Position numbers and translations under genes: made by a program. Under the pieces are notes generated by a model that did no database searches, was not told where the DNA came from, and worked only from the letters and a program-made list of their open reading frames with translations. A stretch of 29,616 bases of DNA from STF1-107 sp964457935. Lineage in GTDB: Bacteria; Bacillota; Clostridia; Christensenellales; UBA1242. Below are positions 7,682 to 15,218 of this stretch, one piece after another (the stretch's first letter is position 1; the number at the start of each line of letters is the position of its first letter). Location: positions 1 to 29,616 of the forward strand of contig CAYWFC010000010.1 in the NCBI GenBank assembly GCA_964457935.1, given 5' to 3'.

Positions 7682-8219
7682 TTTTCAAAGACCTTTCGTT
7701 AGTCTCGACTTTTTCTTCATTTACCTCAGAAATCTCTTCTTCAATTATATTGTCTGCAACTACATTTTCTTTCTCGATAGGTTTGTCTAGTTTTATCAAC
7801 TTTGGCGGATACTTCTTCATCAAATCAGCTAAAAAGCCATTTACAAATTTATAACTCTTTTCTGTCGAATATTTTTTAGCCAAATTTACCGCTTCATTGA
7901 TAATGATTTTGGTCGGTGTTTCTTCGACGAAATACATCTCAGTGACCGCTACAGACACGATAGCCAAATCCATTCTAAAAAGTTTGTCTATGGTATAACC
8001 TTTTAGACATTCAGATATCATTTTATTTATCTCTTCAAAATTCTCGGCGTATTTTTTCAATATTTTGGCAGAAAACTCCAAATCGCCTGGGTTGTTTAGT
8101 TTATCAAACTCTTCCAATACGTCATTCTCGTATTGTTCTTTGATTTCTAGATTGTCCAAAGTGAATAATTTAGAAAAAATCACTTTTAATACATATTCTC
8201 TCGATTGTACTCTACTCAT
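7671..8219 (-). CDS. nusB: Transcription antitermination factor NusB, with long acidic C-terminal tail
   Basis: 182 residues, about 50 more than the usual 131. Residues 1-140 are the all-helical NusB fold (SREYVLKVIFSKLF, then DLAIVSVAVTEMYF, TKIIINEAVNLAKKYSTEKSYKFVNGFLADL). It binds boxA RNA with NusE (S10) in rRNA antitermination. Residues about 140-182 form an extra tail rich in Glu, Asn and Lys with no recognised domain. AGGAGAG precedes ATG 8219. nusB follows an asp23-like gene as in Bacillus (yqhY-nusB); folD, found between nusB and xseA there, is missing. Confidence 0.95.
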   Translation of the reverse strand: MSRVQSREYVLKVIFSKLFTLDNLEIKEQYENDVLEEFDKLNNPGDLEFSAKILKKYAENFEEINKMISECLKGYTIDKLFRMDLAIVSVAVTEMYFVEETPTKIIINEAVNLAKKYSTEKSYKFVNGFLADLMKKYPPKLIKLDKPIEKENVVADNIIEEEISEVNEEKVETNERSLKNER

Positions 8220-8240
8220 AAATCTCTCCTCTTCACAGCA

Positions 8241-8265
8241 AAAACTGTCCTAAATAATAGGACAA
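8241..8265 (-). terminator. Terminator or attenuator between the asp23-like gene and nusB
   Basis: Perfect stem TGTCCTA (8247-8253) / TAGGACA (8259-8265) with loop AATAA. Leftward it is followed by GTTTTTG, giving a short T-run. It begins right after the asp23 stop. Only about 20 bases remain before nusB, with no promoter visible, so some read-through into nusB is likely. Confidence 0.7.
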
Positions 8266-8622
8266 TTATTTTTTGATAGCAGTATCCATTATGTGGACAT
8301 TGATCGCCTTGATAGGCGTATCCAGCATAGACGAAATGCTATTTTTGATATTTTGTTGCACTCTGTAAACGACATCAGTCACTTCGTAGTCGCTATAGAT
8401 GATGATGTACACATCTACTATCAGACCTGTTTGCGTGGTCTTGATCTTTACGCCGTCTATTACATTCCTATTGACTATCTTCTCCAAACTCAGGTTAATA
8501 GGCTTGTACAAATCACTTACTCCAGCCACTTCTTTCGTCGCCAAAGCTACTATGGATAGTAAGATTTCTTTATTGCAATATAACGACCCTGATGATTGGA
8601 TATTAGCATTATCGTCTATCAT
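8266..8622 (-). CDS. Asp23/Gls24 family protein (YqhY-like)
   Basis: 118 residues. The family core is visible: GSLYCNKEILLSIVALATKEVAGVSDL at the start, then GVKIKTTQTGLIVDVYIIIYSDYEV and VTDVVYRVQQNIKNSISSMLD, ending in VNVHIMD-like sequence. The B. subtilis gene at this position, yqhY, precedes nusB and has been linked to control of fatty acid synthesis (next to accBC); accBC are absent here. ATG 8622 has AAGGAG upstream. It has its own sigma-A-type promoter and a terminator, so it may be largely monocistronic between the spoIIIA and nusB units. Confidence 0.9.
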   Translation of the reverse strand: MIDDNANIQSSGSLYCNKEILLSIVALATKEVAGVSDLYKPINLSLEKIVNRNVIDGVKIKTTQTGLIVDVYIIIYSDYEVTDVVYRVQQNIKNSISSMLDTPIKAINVHIMDTAIKK

Positions 8623-8644
8623 AATTCACTCCTTATACAAGGAT

Positions 8645-8673
8645 AGTATATCACATTCGATCGAATTTAGCAA
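8645..8673 (-). promoter_or_regulatory. Promoter of the asp23-like gene with palindrome in the spacer
   Basis: Minus-strand -35 TTGCTA (8668-8673) and -10 TATACT (8645-8650), spacer exactly 17 bases. The spacer contains the perfect 12-base palindrome ATTCGATCGAAT (8655-8666), a candidate operator. The -35 begins right after the spoIIIAH stop codon. Confidence 0.65.
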
Positions 8674-9153
8674 TTATTCTGACGGAATAACTATAACTTT
8701 CTCTATATCTACTTTCAACTGTTCAGTCACTACTTTGGCTATTTGAGCCACTTCTGTCTTGTCCAAAGCTTGCGCTTTTACAAAAACATTAATATTTGTA
8801 TCGCCCACTGCTATGACTGCGTCTTCAAAACCTTTGCCTCGTATGATGCCTTCGACCACCAATTCATTCTCCATCTGTTTGACTAAATCAAGTTTGTTCT
8901 TTTGGGCTTCGTCTTTAGATTCTTGGCTAGCAGTGGCACTAGTAATGATAGATTCATAAAATTGGATTTCTTTCTCACGAGTAGTCTCTCTGTTTGTCCT
9001 ATAAACATTATAAAACGATTCATTCGTCACTGTATTCTGGCTAGATGTAGTAGTAGATTTGAGATTATTGTTTAGCGCCACATTTACAAACCCTGTAACG
9101 ACCAATAGCGCCACCATTACAGACAATACTATAATTTTTTTCTTCTTATTCAT
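8674..9153 (-). CDS. spoIIIAH: Stage III sporulation protein AH
   Basis: 159 residues (B. subtilis about 218). One N-terminal membrane segment (about 6-26), a polar linker, a helical section (TNRETTREKEIQFYESII) and a C-terminal YscJ/FliF-like ring-building domain (GFEDAVIAVGDTNINVFVKA, then VEKVIVIPS-like end). SpoIIIAH sits in the mother-cell membrane around the forespore and pairs across the gap with forespore SpoIIQ, forming the channel that keeps the forespore active. Last gene of the spoIIIA operon. The 60-residue shortfall is in the linker and helical region. AAGGAG precedes ATG 9153. Confidence 0.94.
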   Translation of the reverse strand: MNKKKKIIVLSVMVALLVVTGFVNVALNNNLKSTTTSSQNTVTNESFYNVYRTNRETTREKEIQFYESIITSATASQESKDEAQKNKLDLVKQMENELVVEGIIRGKGFEDAVIAVGDTNINVFVKAQALDKTEVAQIAKVVTEQLKVDIEKVIVIPSE

Positions 9154-9167
9154 AATATACTCCTTTT

Positions 9168-9617
9168 TTAACTCTGCAATATTTCTATTCCTCCAGAAGT
9201 AATATCAATGACAGCTTGTACAGCTTTGAGCACATTTAATTTCGTAGCTGTATTGCTCACGCCGTCTGCTACTATTATTACTCCTTTTATCCTTGGAAAT
9301 GACTTGCTACTGACTACATTGTCAGTCACCGTCAAGTCGTCTGTTTCTATAGATATCATTACTTTGACTTTGCTCACGCCGTTGATATTGCCTAAAATAT
9401 CTTCCAAGTCTGACTCCATTTTGTCTATATATTGCGTAATACTTACATCCTTGTTATATTCGTTTGTACTTGATTTAGATTTCGTAGTGTTGAGTGAACT
9501 CATATATATCAATACGAGTATTATCCCGAATATTACTGCAATATATATTTCGATGTGCTTTACGTTCTTTAATCTCTCGAAAAATTTATTCTTTTTAGAT
9601 ACTTGTCCGTCACTCAT
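9168..9617 (-). CDS. spoIIIAG: Stage III sporulation protein AG, short form
   Basis: 149 residues against about 229 in B. subtilis. A membrane segment at about 23-40 is followed by a ring-building domain: YIDKMESDLEDILGNINGVSKVKVMI, then FPRIKGVIIVADGVSNTATKLNVLKAVQAVIDI. Between these halves only about 16 residues (TDDLTVTDNVVSSKSF) replace the roughly 55-residue insertion that in B. subtilis builds the extra beta-triangle of the SpoIIIAG ring. The protein probably still forms a ring in the intermembrane space, but a simpler one. The start overlaps the end of spoIIIAF by 8 bases. Confidence 0.93.
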   Translation of the reverse strand: MSDGQVSKKNKFFERLKNVKHIEIYIAVIFGIILVLIYMSSLNTTKSKSSTNEYNKDVSITQYIDKMESDLEDILGNINGVSKVKVMISIETDDLTVTDNVVSSKSFPRIKGVIIVADGVSNTATKLNVLKAVQAVIDITSGGIEILQS

Positions 9618-10089
9618 AATACATAATATCCTTCTCCTCTACTGCAACATATCTCAACACTATCTCGTTCATGTAAGCATACTTATTTATATGCTTGAAA
9701 TCTTTATTTAGAATAGCCTTTGATAAATCTATGCACACATTTTGTATTATAATTTCGTTATTTGTCGTATTGAAATTAATCACCACATCAGCATTGATTA
9801 TCTCTCCTTTTTCTAAAGCATTCTCTATATCATACTGCAATGCTATCACTTTTCGCTCATTGATAGAATTCACTAATGAAGCATCTACTGTGTAATCTTC
9901 GTATTGCAGATATTTGCCTAGGTTTATTTTATCTTTTAATTGTGCTAGTGGAGATATTAGCACGAATATAACAAACACAGCAAAAATGCTTTTGATATAT
10001 TTAGCCATTGTTCCACTCGGAAGGATGACTTCTATCATTACACTCATTATGACTATACCTAAGACGTTAGCTATGTACCCTGTCATCAT
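9610..10089 (-). CDS. spoIIIAF: Stage III sporulation protein AF
   Basis: 159 residues (B. subtilis about 206). Two N-terminal membrane segments (about 5-22 and 30-48, with VIFVLISPLAQL), then a soluble domain resembling the ring-building fold of type III secretion and flagellar proteins. It is part of the mother-cell channel complex. Identification is by the N-terminal signature and its place between spoIIIAE and spoIIIAG. GAGGTGA, which overlaps the end of spoIIIAE, serves ATG 10089. Confidence 0.92.
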   Translation of the reverse strand: MMTGYIANVLGIVIMSVMIEVILPSGTMAKYIKSIFAVFVIFVLISPLAQLKDKINLGKYLQYEDYTVDASLVNSINERKVIALQYDIENALEKGEIINADVVINFNTTNNEIIIQNVCIDLSKAILNKDFKHINKYAYMNEIVLRYVAVEEKDIMYYE

Positions 10090-10094
10090 TCACC

Positions 10095-11291
10095 TCACAA
10101 TACATTGGCTGTAGCCATTATCAGCCCCGTACTCAAAAAATACATAAATGCTATCCCTAGTAGACATGTCATTAACATTGATACTGCTTTTGAACAATCA
10201 GCCAAAAAGTTAGATATTCTCCCATCAGATAGAGGCTGTAATATAGCTGATGCGCCTTTTAGTAGTAGACTAAATACCATAATATTTAGTATCGGCGTCA
10301 GTACGCTCAATGCCAGCACTACTATTCCTGTTAGTCCTACCGCGTTCTTGATTAGTATAGTGCTCGACATAATGAGGTCAAAGCCTTCTGATAAATATCC
10401 ACCCATCAGCGGAACATAGCTTTTTAGAGTGAATTTCGCAGTGCGAATGGACACGCTATCAAATGACGAGGCCGACAATCCTTGTATAGCCAAAAATGCG
10501 AAAAATACTGTAAATATTAGTCCTATTAGCCATTTGAAAATACTAGATATAAATGCACTGTATTTGTCTAACTTGATACTCTTTGAGAGATTGCCTATTA
10601 TACAAAAGACAAAAGCAAATATAAATAATGGGAAAATAATATTAGTAAATACCTGCGTTATACCTCCACTCAGCAAAGCCACCGCTGGCTGATACACGCC
10701 CACTGATGAGACAGCACCTAGCGCGGTAGTTAGAGTCAAAAGTATAGGAAAAGTAATGTCCATTTGTGTCTTCATGCTGATAATGCTCTCACGCGTCATG
10801 CTTATGAGTTTGGCGAGAGAAGTAGATATCACTACGATAATCAAACAAAAGCACACAAAATGTATTATGTCTCCTACACCTTTCTCGCCATTTTTGCTTT
10901 TGAAATTATTGAGCAGTCCACTCATCACTCCTATTGCCACCACTACTGCGAACAAAGGTATATACCGCAATACATTGTTAAACACCATATCTAGCAATGC
11001 TCTGAAAAAACTAGAATAATTCACAGCCAGTTCTCCAGATAATATGCTTTTTACTTTCGCGCTAAATGATTTTTCATAAAATATTTTGTTCTGATGTTCA
11101 TCAAAGTTTTTTAGTACAGTGTCCATATCACCAAAATCTAAGTCATCTAATGTTTGCTCGACTTGTGAATACAAGTCTTGCTCCAGTTGAGATATGGATA
11201 CCGTTTCTGCATACAGCAAAGTCGGGTGTGCCAGTAACGCATTGGCAATCAATACCAATACCAGCAATAATAGAATTATCTTTTTTCTCAT
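10095..11291 (-). CDS. spoIIIAE: Stage III sporulation protein AE
   Basis: 398 residues, the family length. A signal peptide (residues 1-28, ending LLYAETVS) is followed by a short extracytoplasmic region and about eight membrane segments with PLFAVVVAIGVMSGLLNNF, SVGVYQPAVALLSGGITQVFTNIIFPLFIF and LVLSVLTPILNIMVFSL-like stretches. SpoIIIAE is the large polytopic component of the feeding-tube channel, with a distant resemblance to permeases. ATG 11291 overlaps the TGA of spoIIIAD (ATGA), so it is translationally coupled; no strong ribosome-binding site is seen. Confidence 0.96.
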   Translation of the reverse strand: MRKKIILLLLVLVLIANALLAHPTLLYAETVSISQLEQDLYSQVEQTLDDLDFGDMDTVLKNFDEHQNKIFYEKSFSAKVKSILSGELAVNYSSFFRALLDMVFNNVLRYIPLFAVVVAIGVMSGLLNNFKSKNGEKGVGDIIHFVCFCLIIVVISTSLAKLISMTRESIISMKTQMDITFPILLTLTTALGAVSSVGVYQPAVALLSGGITQVFTNIIFPLFIFAFVFCIIGNLSKSIKLDKYSAFISSIFKWLIGLIFTVFFAFLAIQGLSASSFDSVSIRTAKFTLKSYVPLMGGYLSEGFDLIMSSTILIKNAVGLTGIVVLALSVLTPILNIMVFSLLLKGASAILQPLSDGRISNFLADCSKAVSMLMTCLLGIAFMYFLSTGLIMATANVL

Positions 11292-11680
11292 AGCAACCCC
11301 ATTACTATCTCTATCACTTGATTAATGATAGGTATAGATAGTAGCAATATCAATACTTTGCCTGCGAACAATATCTTGTCAGCTATACTCTGAGAGCCAC
11401 AGTCGTGACATATATTCGCACTAAATTCGCTGAGATATCCTACTCCTATTATCTTCAGTACAGGCGACAATATCTGCTTGCTTATACCCGTCTTGACGAA
11501 AATATCAGAAAAATTGCCTAACAAATCAGTTAGAACGTTCACCAACATCAAAATAATAAGTATTCCACCAGTCAGGTTAATCAACGGGCAAATCTCAGGC
11601 TTGAGATTCTTTACTATCATCGAAGCGAAGCACGTCACCAAACCAATGGCCACTATCTTAACAATCTCCATAATCCTCAT
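11288..11680 (-). CDS. spoIIIAD: Stage III sporulation protein AD
   Basis: About 130 residues with three to four membrane segments and the conserved end HDCGSQSIADKILFAGKVLILLLSIPIINQVIEIV. Small integral membrane component of the spoIIIA channel. ATG 11680 shares its A with the TGA of spoIIIAC (TGATG), typical of coupled translation. A second in-frame ATG at 11671 (MEIVKIVAIG) matches the usual family N terminus and follows GATGAGG, so the true protein could be three residues shorter. Confidence 0.95.
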   Translation of the reverse strand: MRIMEIVKIVAIGLVTCFASMIVKNLKPEICPLINLTGGILIILMLVNVLTDLLGNFSDIFVKTGISKQILSPVLKIIGVGYLSEFSANICHDCGSQSIADKILFAGKVLILLLSIPIINQVIEIVMGLL

Positions 11681-11868
11681 CAAAAACTAAATAAATTTTT
11701 TACAGAATCCAGCAAATTTTGTATTAGATTTAGTACCATCATTAGGCACAGGACCAACCCAGCCAAAGTTGTGATAGACGCGATCTCTTCTTTCCCGCAT
11801 AGTTTCAAAATTTGATTAGCTATAGACGTTATCAATCCTATCCCTGCCAATTTGAAAATAATCTCCAT
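11680..11868 (-). CDS. spoIIIAC: Stage III sporulation protein AC
   Basis: 62 residues, two membrane segments, with the family features IFKLAGIGLITSIANQIL, GKEEIASITTLAGLVLCLMMVLNLI. It resembles SpoIIIAD in part and belongs to the membrane core of the channel. AAGGAG lies upstream of ATG 11868, and the gene ends in the TGATG overlap with spoIIIAD. Confidence 0.95.
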   Translation of the reverse strand: MEIIFKLAGIGLITSIANQILKLCGKEEIASITTLAGLVLCLMMVLNLIQNLLDSVKNLFSF

Positions 11869-11878
11869 ATCTAACTCC

Positions 11879-12355
11879 TTAAATGAATAAAATAGCCAAC
11901 AACAACGCCAGCATTACAGACAATTTCATTATCATTGGGACTTTTGAATTTTTTATTTTAGTCACTTCGTCTAGTTTTTTCTCAAATACTTTTTTATGTG
12001 TTTCCAGTTGTTTGACTTCGTTTTCCAAGTCATTTCTGCCCAAAGCATTGACCATATCTATCAGATAATTTCGCTCCTCGCTAGTCAAAATAGATAATTT
12101 ATCAAATTGGCATTTTTTGTCATTTTTTATGAAATCTATATACTCATTTACGAATATCTTATAATACCCATCTGCACTTTGTTTTTGCAGGACATTGCCT
12201 AATTTACTTTTTTGAAAACATATATTTATATCTAGACTGCGCACGAAGTTCAGCATATTGTCATAAAAGATGTATCGGTCTATGTATTGCTGACAAAAAG
12301 CCTTTGCTTGTAGTATCACTATGGTCACTAGTATCAAAATCAATAATATCTTCAT
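11879..12355 (-). CDS. spoIIIAB: Stage III sporulation protein AB
   Basis: 158 residues from ATG 12355 (a GTG two codons earlier overlaps the spoIIIAA stop and cannot be excluded; the ATG has AGGTG at good distance). Membrane segments lie at both ends (about 4-20 and 140-158) with a helical cytoplasmic domain between, and the C terminus MKLSVMLALLLAILFI is typical of the family. SpoIIIAB has a fold related to the type II/IV secretion platform protein GspF and is thought to work with the SpoIIIAA ATPase. Confidence 0.93.
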   Translation of the reverse strand: MKILLILILVTIVILQAKAFCQQYIDRYIFYDNMLNFVRSLDINICFQKSKLGNVLQKQSADGYYKIFVNEYIDFIKNDKKCQFDKLSILTSEERNYLIDMVNALGRNDLENEVKQLETHKKVFEKKLDEVTKIKNSKVPMIMKLSVMLALLLAILFI

Positions 12356-12357
12356 CG

Positions 12358-13272
12358 TCACCTACAATAAATACATTGCAATTTTTCGTCATATATGGCT
12401 GACAGAGTCCCCGGCCCTTCATCATCTGTTAAGATAATGTATCTATCAAAGACTTTATTGGCAAACACTTTGTCAAATGAGCGCTTGTTCCGCAAATGCG
12501 TCAGACTGTCGCTATGAATGGTGGCCAGCACTTTCACTCCGCTATTCACTGCATCAATGATACTTTGCAGATCGTTGTCTATGTCTATCTCGTCAGTCAC
12601 TATTATGTCTGGACGCATACTCCTGATGCCGTTTTTGAATGCAAACTCTTTACTGCAATTCGAATACACATCTACAAAATTACCTAACTGTATTTGTGCT
12701 TTGCCATCCACTACTGATGCTATTTCGCTTCTCTCGTCAGCCACCAAAACATTAAAGCAATAATTCCTTTCTGACATCTGATATATTACATCTCTTATGA
12801 ATGTCGTCTTGCCGGCGCCGGGCTTAGATATGACCAAAGTATTTTTGAATTGCTTGTCCAGTATAAAATTCAATGCGCCGAGACTACAGTTTTTTACTAT
12901 ATGAGGTATACGAATATTTGCTGATTGAAAATTCTTAATCGTAGTGACATTGTCATTATTTGACACCACGTCTCCACATATACCTACTCTGATGCCATAA
13001 GGTAGTGTGATGTATCCCATTTTTAGATTATCGTTTACAGCATATATAGACTTTTCACATATTTTGTAGACAAATTCCTGCATCATTTCATAAGTGCAGA
13101 CTATAGAATCGCTAAAGTTTGAAAATCCATTTTCTCCCAAATAAAATTTTTTGTTTTTCATACATATTAATATGGGCGCACCTACACGCATTCGTATCTC
13201 ATTTAGGTCTGCAAAATTTAGATTGTTCTTTATGGCATCATACACGTTTTCAGGCAAATATTTTTTCAGCAT
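12358..13272 (-). CDS. spoIIIAA: Stage III sporulation protein AA, secretion-type ATPase
   Basis: 304 residues (B. subtilis about 307). Walker A motif SKPGAGKTT around residue 150, Walker B region MRPDIIVTDEID, and the histidine-containing VLATIHSDS segment place it among GspE/PilT-like secretion ATPases. It is the only predicted motor of the SpoIIIA-SpoIIQ channel and acts on the mother-cell side. GAGGTGA precedes ATG 13272. The upstream gap holds two TGTCGAA sites; in B. subtilis this operon is read by sigma-E, but I could not locate a clear sigma-E promoter. Confidence 0.97.
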   Translation of the reverse strand: MLKKYLPENVYDAIKNNLNFADLNEIRMRVGAPILICMKNKKFYLGENGFSNFSDSIVCTYEMMQEFVYKICEKSIYAVNDNLKMGYITLPYGIRVGICGDVVSNNDNVTTIKNFQSANIRIPHIVKNCSLGALNFILDKQFKNTLVISKPGAGKTTFIRDVIYQMSERNYCFNVLVADERSEIASVVDGKAQIQLGNFVDVYSNCSKEFAFKNGIRSMRPDIIVTDEIDIDNDLQSIIDAVNSGVKVLATIHSDSLTHLRNKRSFDKVFANKVFDRYIILTDDEGPGTLSAIYDEKLQCIYCR

Positions 13273-13303
13273 ATATCACCTCGCTACTCTACCTTATTTT
13301 GAT

Positions 13304-13361
13304 TGTCGAAATCATATAACATTAGGTAGCGCAAATCCAAAAAACTTTTGATTTTTCGACA
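13304..13361. promoter_or_regulatory. Two TGTCGAA (Spo0A-box-like) sites upstream of spoIIIAA
   Basis: An exact TGTCGAA on the plus strand (13304-13310) and another on the minus strand (13355-13361) face each other 44 bases apart, 32-89 bases upstream of spoIIIAA. The distal one touches the T-run of the efp terminator. The same 7-mer also occurs inside nusB (7863-7869) and rbfA (15097-15103), so it is not exclusive to promoters. Confidence 0.4.
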
Positions 13362-13390
13362 AAAAAAAGTCCTACAAAATTGTAAGACTT
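13361..13390 (-). terminator. Terminator after efp
   Basis: Stem AAGTCCTAC (13367-13375) / GTAAGACTT (13382-13390), nine pairs with one wobble, loop of six. On the minus strand it is followed by a run of eight T residues. It separates efp from spoIIIAA. Confidence 0.9.
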
Positions 13391-13410
13391 AAAAATTTGT
13401 AATAACATTA

Positions 13411-13968
13411 TTAGATTCTTTCCATATATTCGCCAGTTCTGGTATCTACTCTGATCCTGTCGCCATTCATTACGAACATAGGTACATTTAGAGCATAGCC
13501 AGTCTCTAGTTTAGCAGGTTTGCCACTAGACTTCACAGTGTCACCTACTATAGCAGGCTCGCACTCTACTATCTGCAATTCTACGAACAATGGTGGCTCT
13601 ACAGCAAATGCTTGACCCTTAAAGAACGATACAGTAGCAGTGCCATTTTCTGGTATGAAATTTAGCGCATCTTTCACTGTCTCATAGTTGAATGGTATCT
13701 GGTCATAAGTCTCTAGATCCATAAAATAATACAATCCACCTTCGTTGTATAGGTATTGCATTTCTTTTCTTTCAATTTTTGCCTCTTCTACTTTTTCAGA
13801 TGGGTTAAATGTCCTATCGAGGACTTGTCCAGTCACTACATTTTTGATTTTTGTACGCACGAAGGCAGCACCTTTTCCAGGTTTAACGTGCATAAAATCA
13901 ACGATAGTGTATACGTTCCCATCCATTTCAAAAGTTACATTTTTTCTAAAATCTCCAGCAGTAATCAT
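13411..13968 (-). CDS. efp: Translation elongation factor P
   Basis: 185 residues, exactly the usual length. Domain I (about 1-65) carries the loop HVKPGKGAAFVRTKI with Lys32 at its tip, the residue modified in many bacteria; domains II and III are OB folds ending in the signature GDRIRVDTRTGEYMERI. EF-P relieves ribosome stalling at polyproline stretches. GGAGG lies upstream of ATG 13968. It directly precedes the spoIIIA operon, as in Bacillus, and has its own extended -10 promoter and a terminator. Which enzyme, if any, modifies Lys32 cannot be seen here. Confidence 0.98.
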   Translation of the reverse strand: MITAGDFRKNVTFEMDGNVYTIVDFMHVKPGKGAAFVRTKIKNVVTGQVLDRTFNPSEKVEEAKIERKEMQYLYNEGGLYYFMDLETYDQIPFNYETVKDALNFIPENGTATVSFFKGQAFAVEPPLFVELQIVECEPAIVGDTVKSSGKPAKLETGYALNVPMFVMNGDRIRVDTRTGEYMERI

Positions 13969-13986
13969 ATTTCCTCCATTGCTAGT

Positions 13987-13995
13987 ATTATATCA
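13987..13995 (-). promoter_or_regulatory. Extended -10 promoter of efp
   Basis: Minus-strand TGA-TATAAT: consensus -10 (13987-13992) with a TG extension. The -35 region (TTTCAA at 17 bases) is poor. It gives efp a separate start after truB, with a leader of about 12 bases containing GGAGG. Confidence 0.55.
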
Positions 13996-14020
13996 CATCT
14001 ATAGTTAGTTTGAAAAGTAA

Positions 14021-14857
14021 TTACACCAAATTTAAATACATTTTTGCAAATTTCTCTGTTATTTTTATCAATCCAACGTGTTTTTTGCCATCATATAGGT
14101 TATAAATGCCATCATTTTTGTCTACACTATATTTTTGCCCATTGATTATTTTCATATAATCATCATGGTCCAGCACTACATCATCATACATAGACAAGCA
14201 TTGTTCTGCTGGCACCAAGTCGCATATATCTATATCTTTTACCGTCTTTGCATCTTTGATATCAAATGCACCTACCTTTGTGCGTTCGAGAGACATCATT
14301 GTAGCATAAGTATTCATTTTATATGCCAAATCACGACCTATAGCCCTGATATATGTCCCACCTCCACACTCTATTTCAAATGTGTACCTGTTCGCATTAT
14401 TCCCCAATATTTTAATCGAGAAAATTTCGATAGTTTTGGGTTTTAATTCAAAATCAATACCACTGCGAGCCAAATCATATGCTCTTTTGCCGTCTATTCT
14501 TTTTGCGCTATACTTAGGTGGCATTTGACTAATCCTGCCCACCATGGTAGGTAAGATCGCTTCTAACTGTTCTGGGCTAACGATCACGTCATTTTTGCAT
14601 ACGACTGTACCTGTAGCATCTAGTGTGTCAGTCTCATATCCAAACTCAAATTCTACCACATAAGTCTTGCGTTTGTCTAAAAATAAATCAAACAATCGCG
14701 TGGCTTTGTTCACTGTCACAGGCAAAACTCCTGTCGCCATGGGGTCTAATGTACCTAGGTGCCCCATCTTTTTTATATTCAGTTTTTTTCTGAGAAATGC
14801 GACCACATCATTGCTAGTCCAATCTCGTTCTTTGTTCACCAACAATACGCCATTCAT
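14021..14857 (-). CDS. truB: tRNA pseudouridine-55 synthase
   Basis: 278 residues. N-terminal motif GVLLVNKERDWTSNDVV and the catalytic loop GHLGTLDPMATG with Asp38 as nucleophile; further motifs KTYVVEFEFGYETDTLDATG and GGGTYIRAIGRDLA. TruB makes pseudouridine at position 55 in the T loop of tRNAs. The ATG overlaps the rbfA stop (TAATG). Last gene of the rimP operon; ribF and rpsO, which often follow, are absent. Confidence 0.97.
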   Translation of the reverse strand: MNGVLLVNKERDWTSNDVVAFLRKKLNIKKMGHLGTLDPMATGVLPVTVNKATRLFDLFLDKRKTYVVEFEFGYETDTLDATGTVVCKNDVIVSPEQLEAILPTMVGRISQMPPKYSAKRIDGKRAYDLARSGIDFELKPKTIEIFSIKILGNNANRYTFEIECGGGTYIRAIGRDLAYKMNTYATMMSLERTKVGAFDIKDAKTVKDIDICDLVPAEQCLSMYDDVVLDHDDYMKIINGQKYSVDKNDGIYNLYDGKKHVGLIKITEKFAKMYLNLV

Positions 14858-15216
14858 TATTCTGTCTCTTCGTCACTATAAGTAATATTTTTTAATATAT
14901 TATCTATCTTACTTGCGTATTTTTCTGAATTATCTAGTTTGAATATCAATCTAGGCGTTACTCTGAGTTTTATACGTTTTGCCAGCAAACCTCGCAAATA
15001 ACTCCCTGCGCTGACTATTTCTTTGAGTATATCTTTCTCTTTCGCGCTGTCCAAAACTGAGATATAAACGGTACTAATAGCCAAATCAGGTGTAGTTTCG
15101 ACAGAAGTTATGCTATATATAGTATCTATCTTTGGATTTCTCAGTTCTGTTAACATTATAGCGGACAATTCTTTTTTTATCTCACTATTCACTCTGTCCA
15201 GTCTATTTTCTTTCAT
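14857..15216 (-). CDS. rbfA: 30S ribosome-binding factor A
   Basis: 119 residues, family length. KH-like fold with RLDRVNSEIKKELSAIML at the start, then ISTVYISVLD and GYLRGLLAKRIKLRVTPRLIF-type sequence (here SYLRGLLAKRIKLRVTPRLIF). It assists late maturation of the 16S rRNA 5' end and is linked to cold adaptation. AGAGG inside the end of infB serves ATG 15216, and its stop overlaps truB. Confidence 0.97.
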   Translation of the reverse strand: MKENRLDRVNSEIKKELSAIMLTELRNPKIDTIYSITSVETTPDLAISTVYISVLDSAKEKDILKEIVSAGSYLRGLLAKRIKLRVTPRLIFKLDNSEKYASKIDNILKNITYSDEETE

Positions 15217-15218
15217 GT

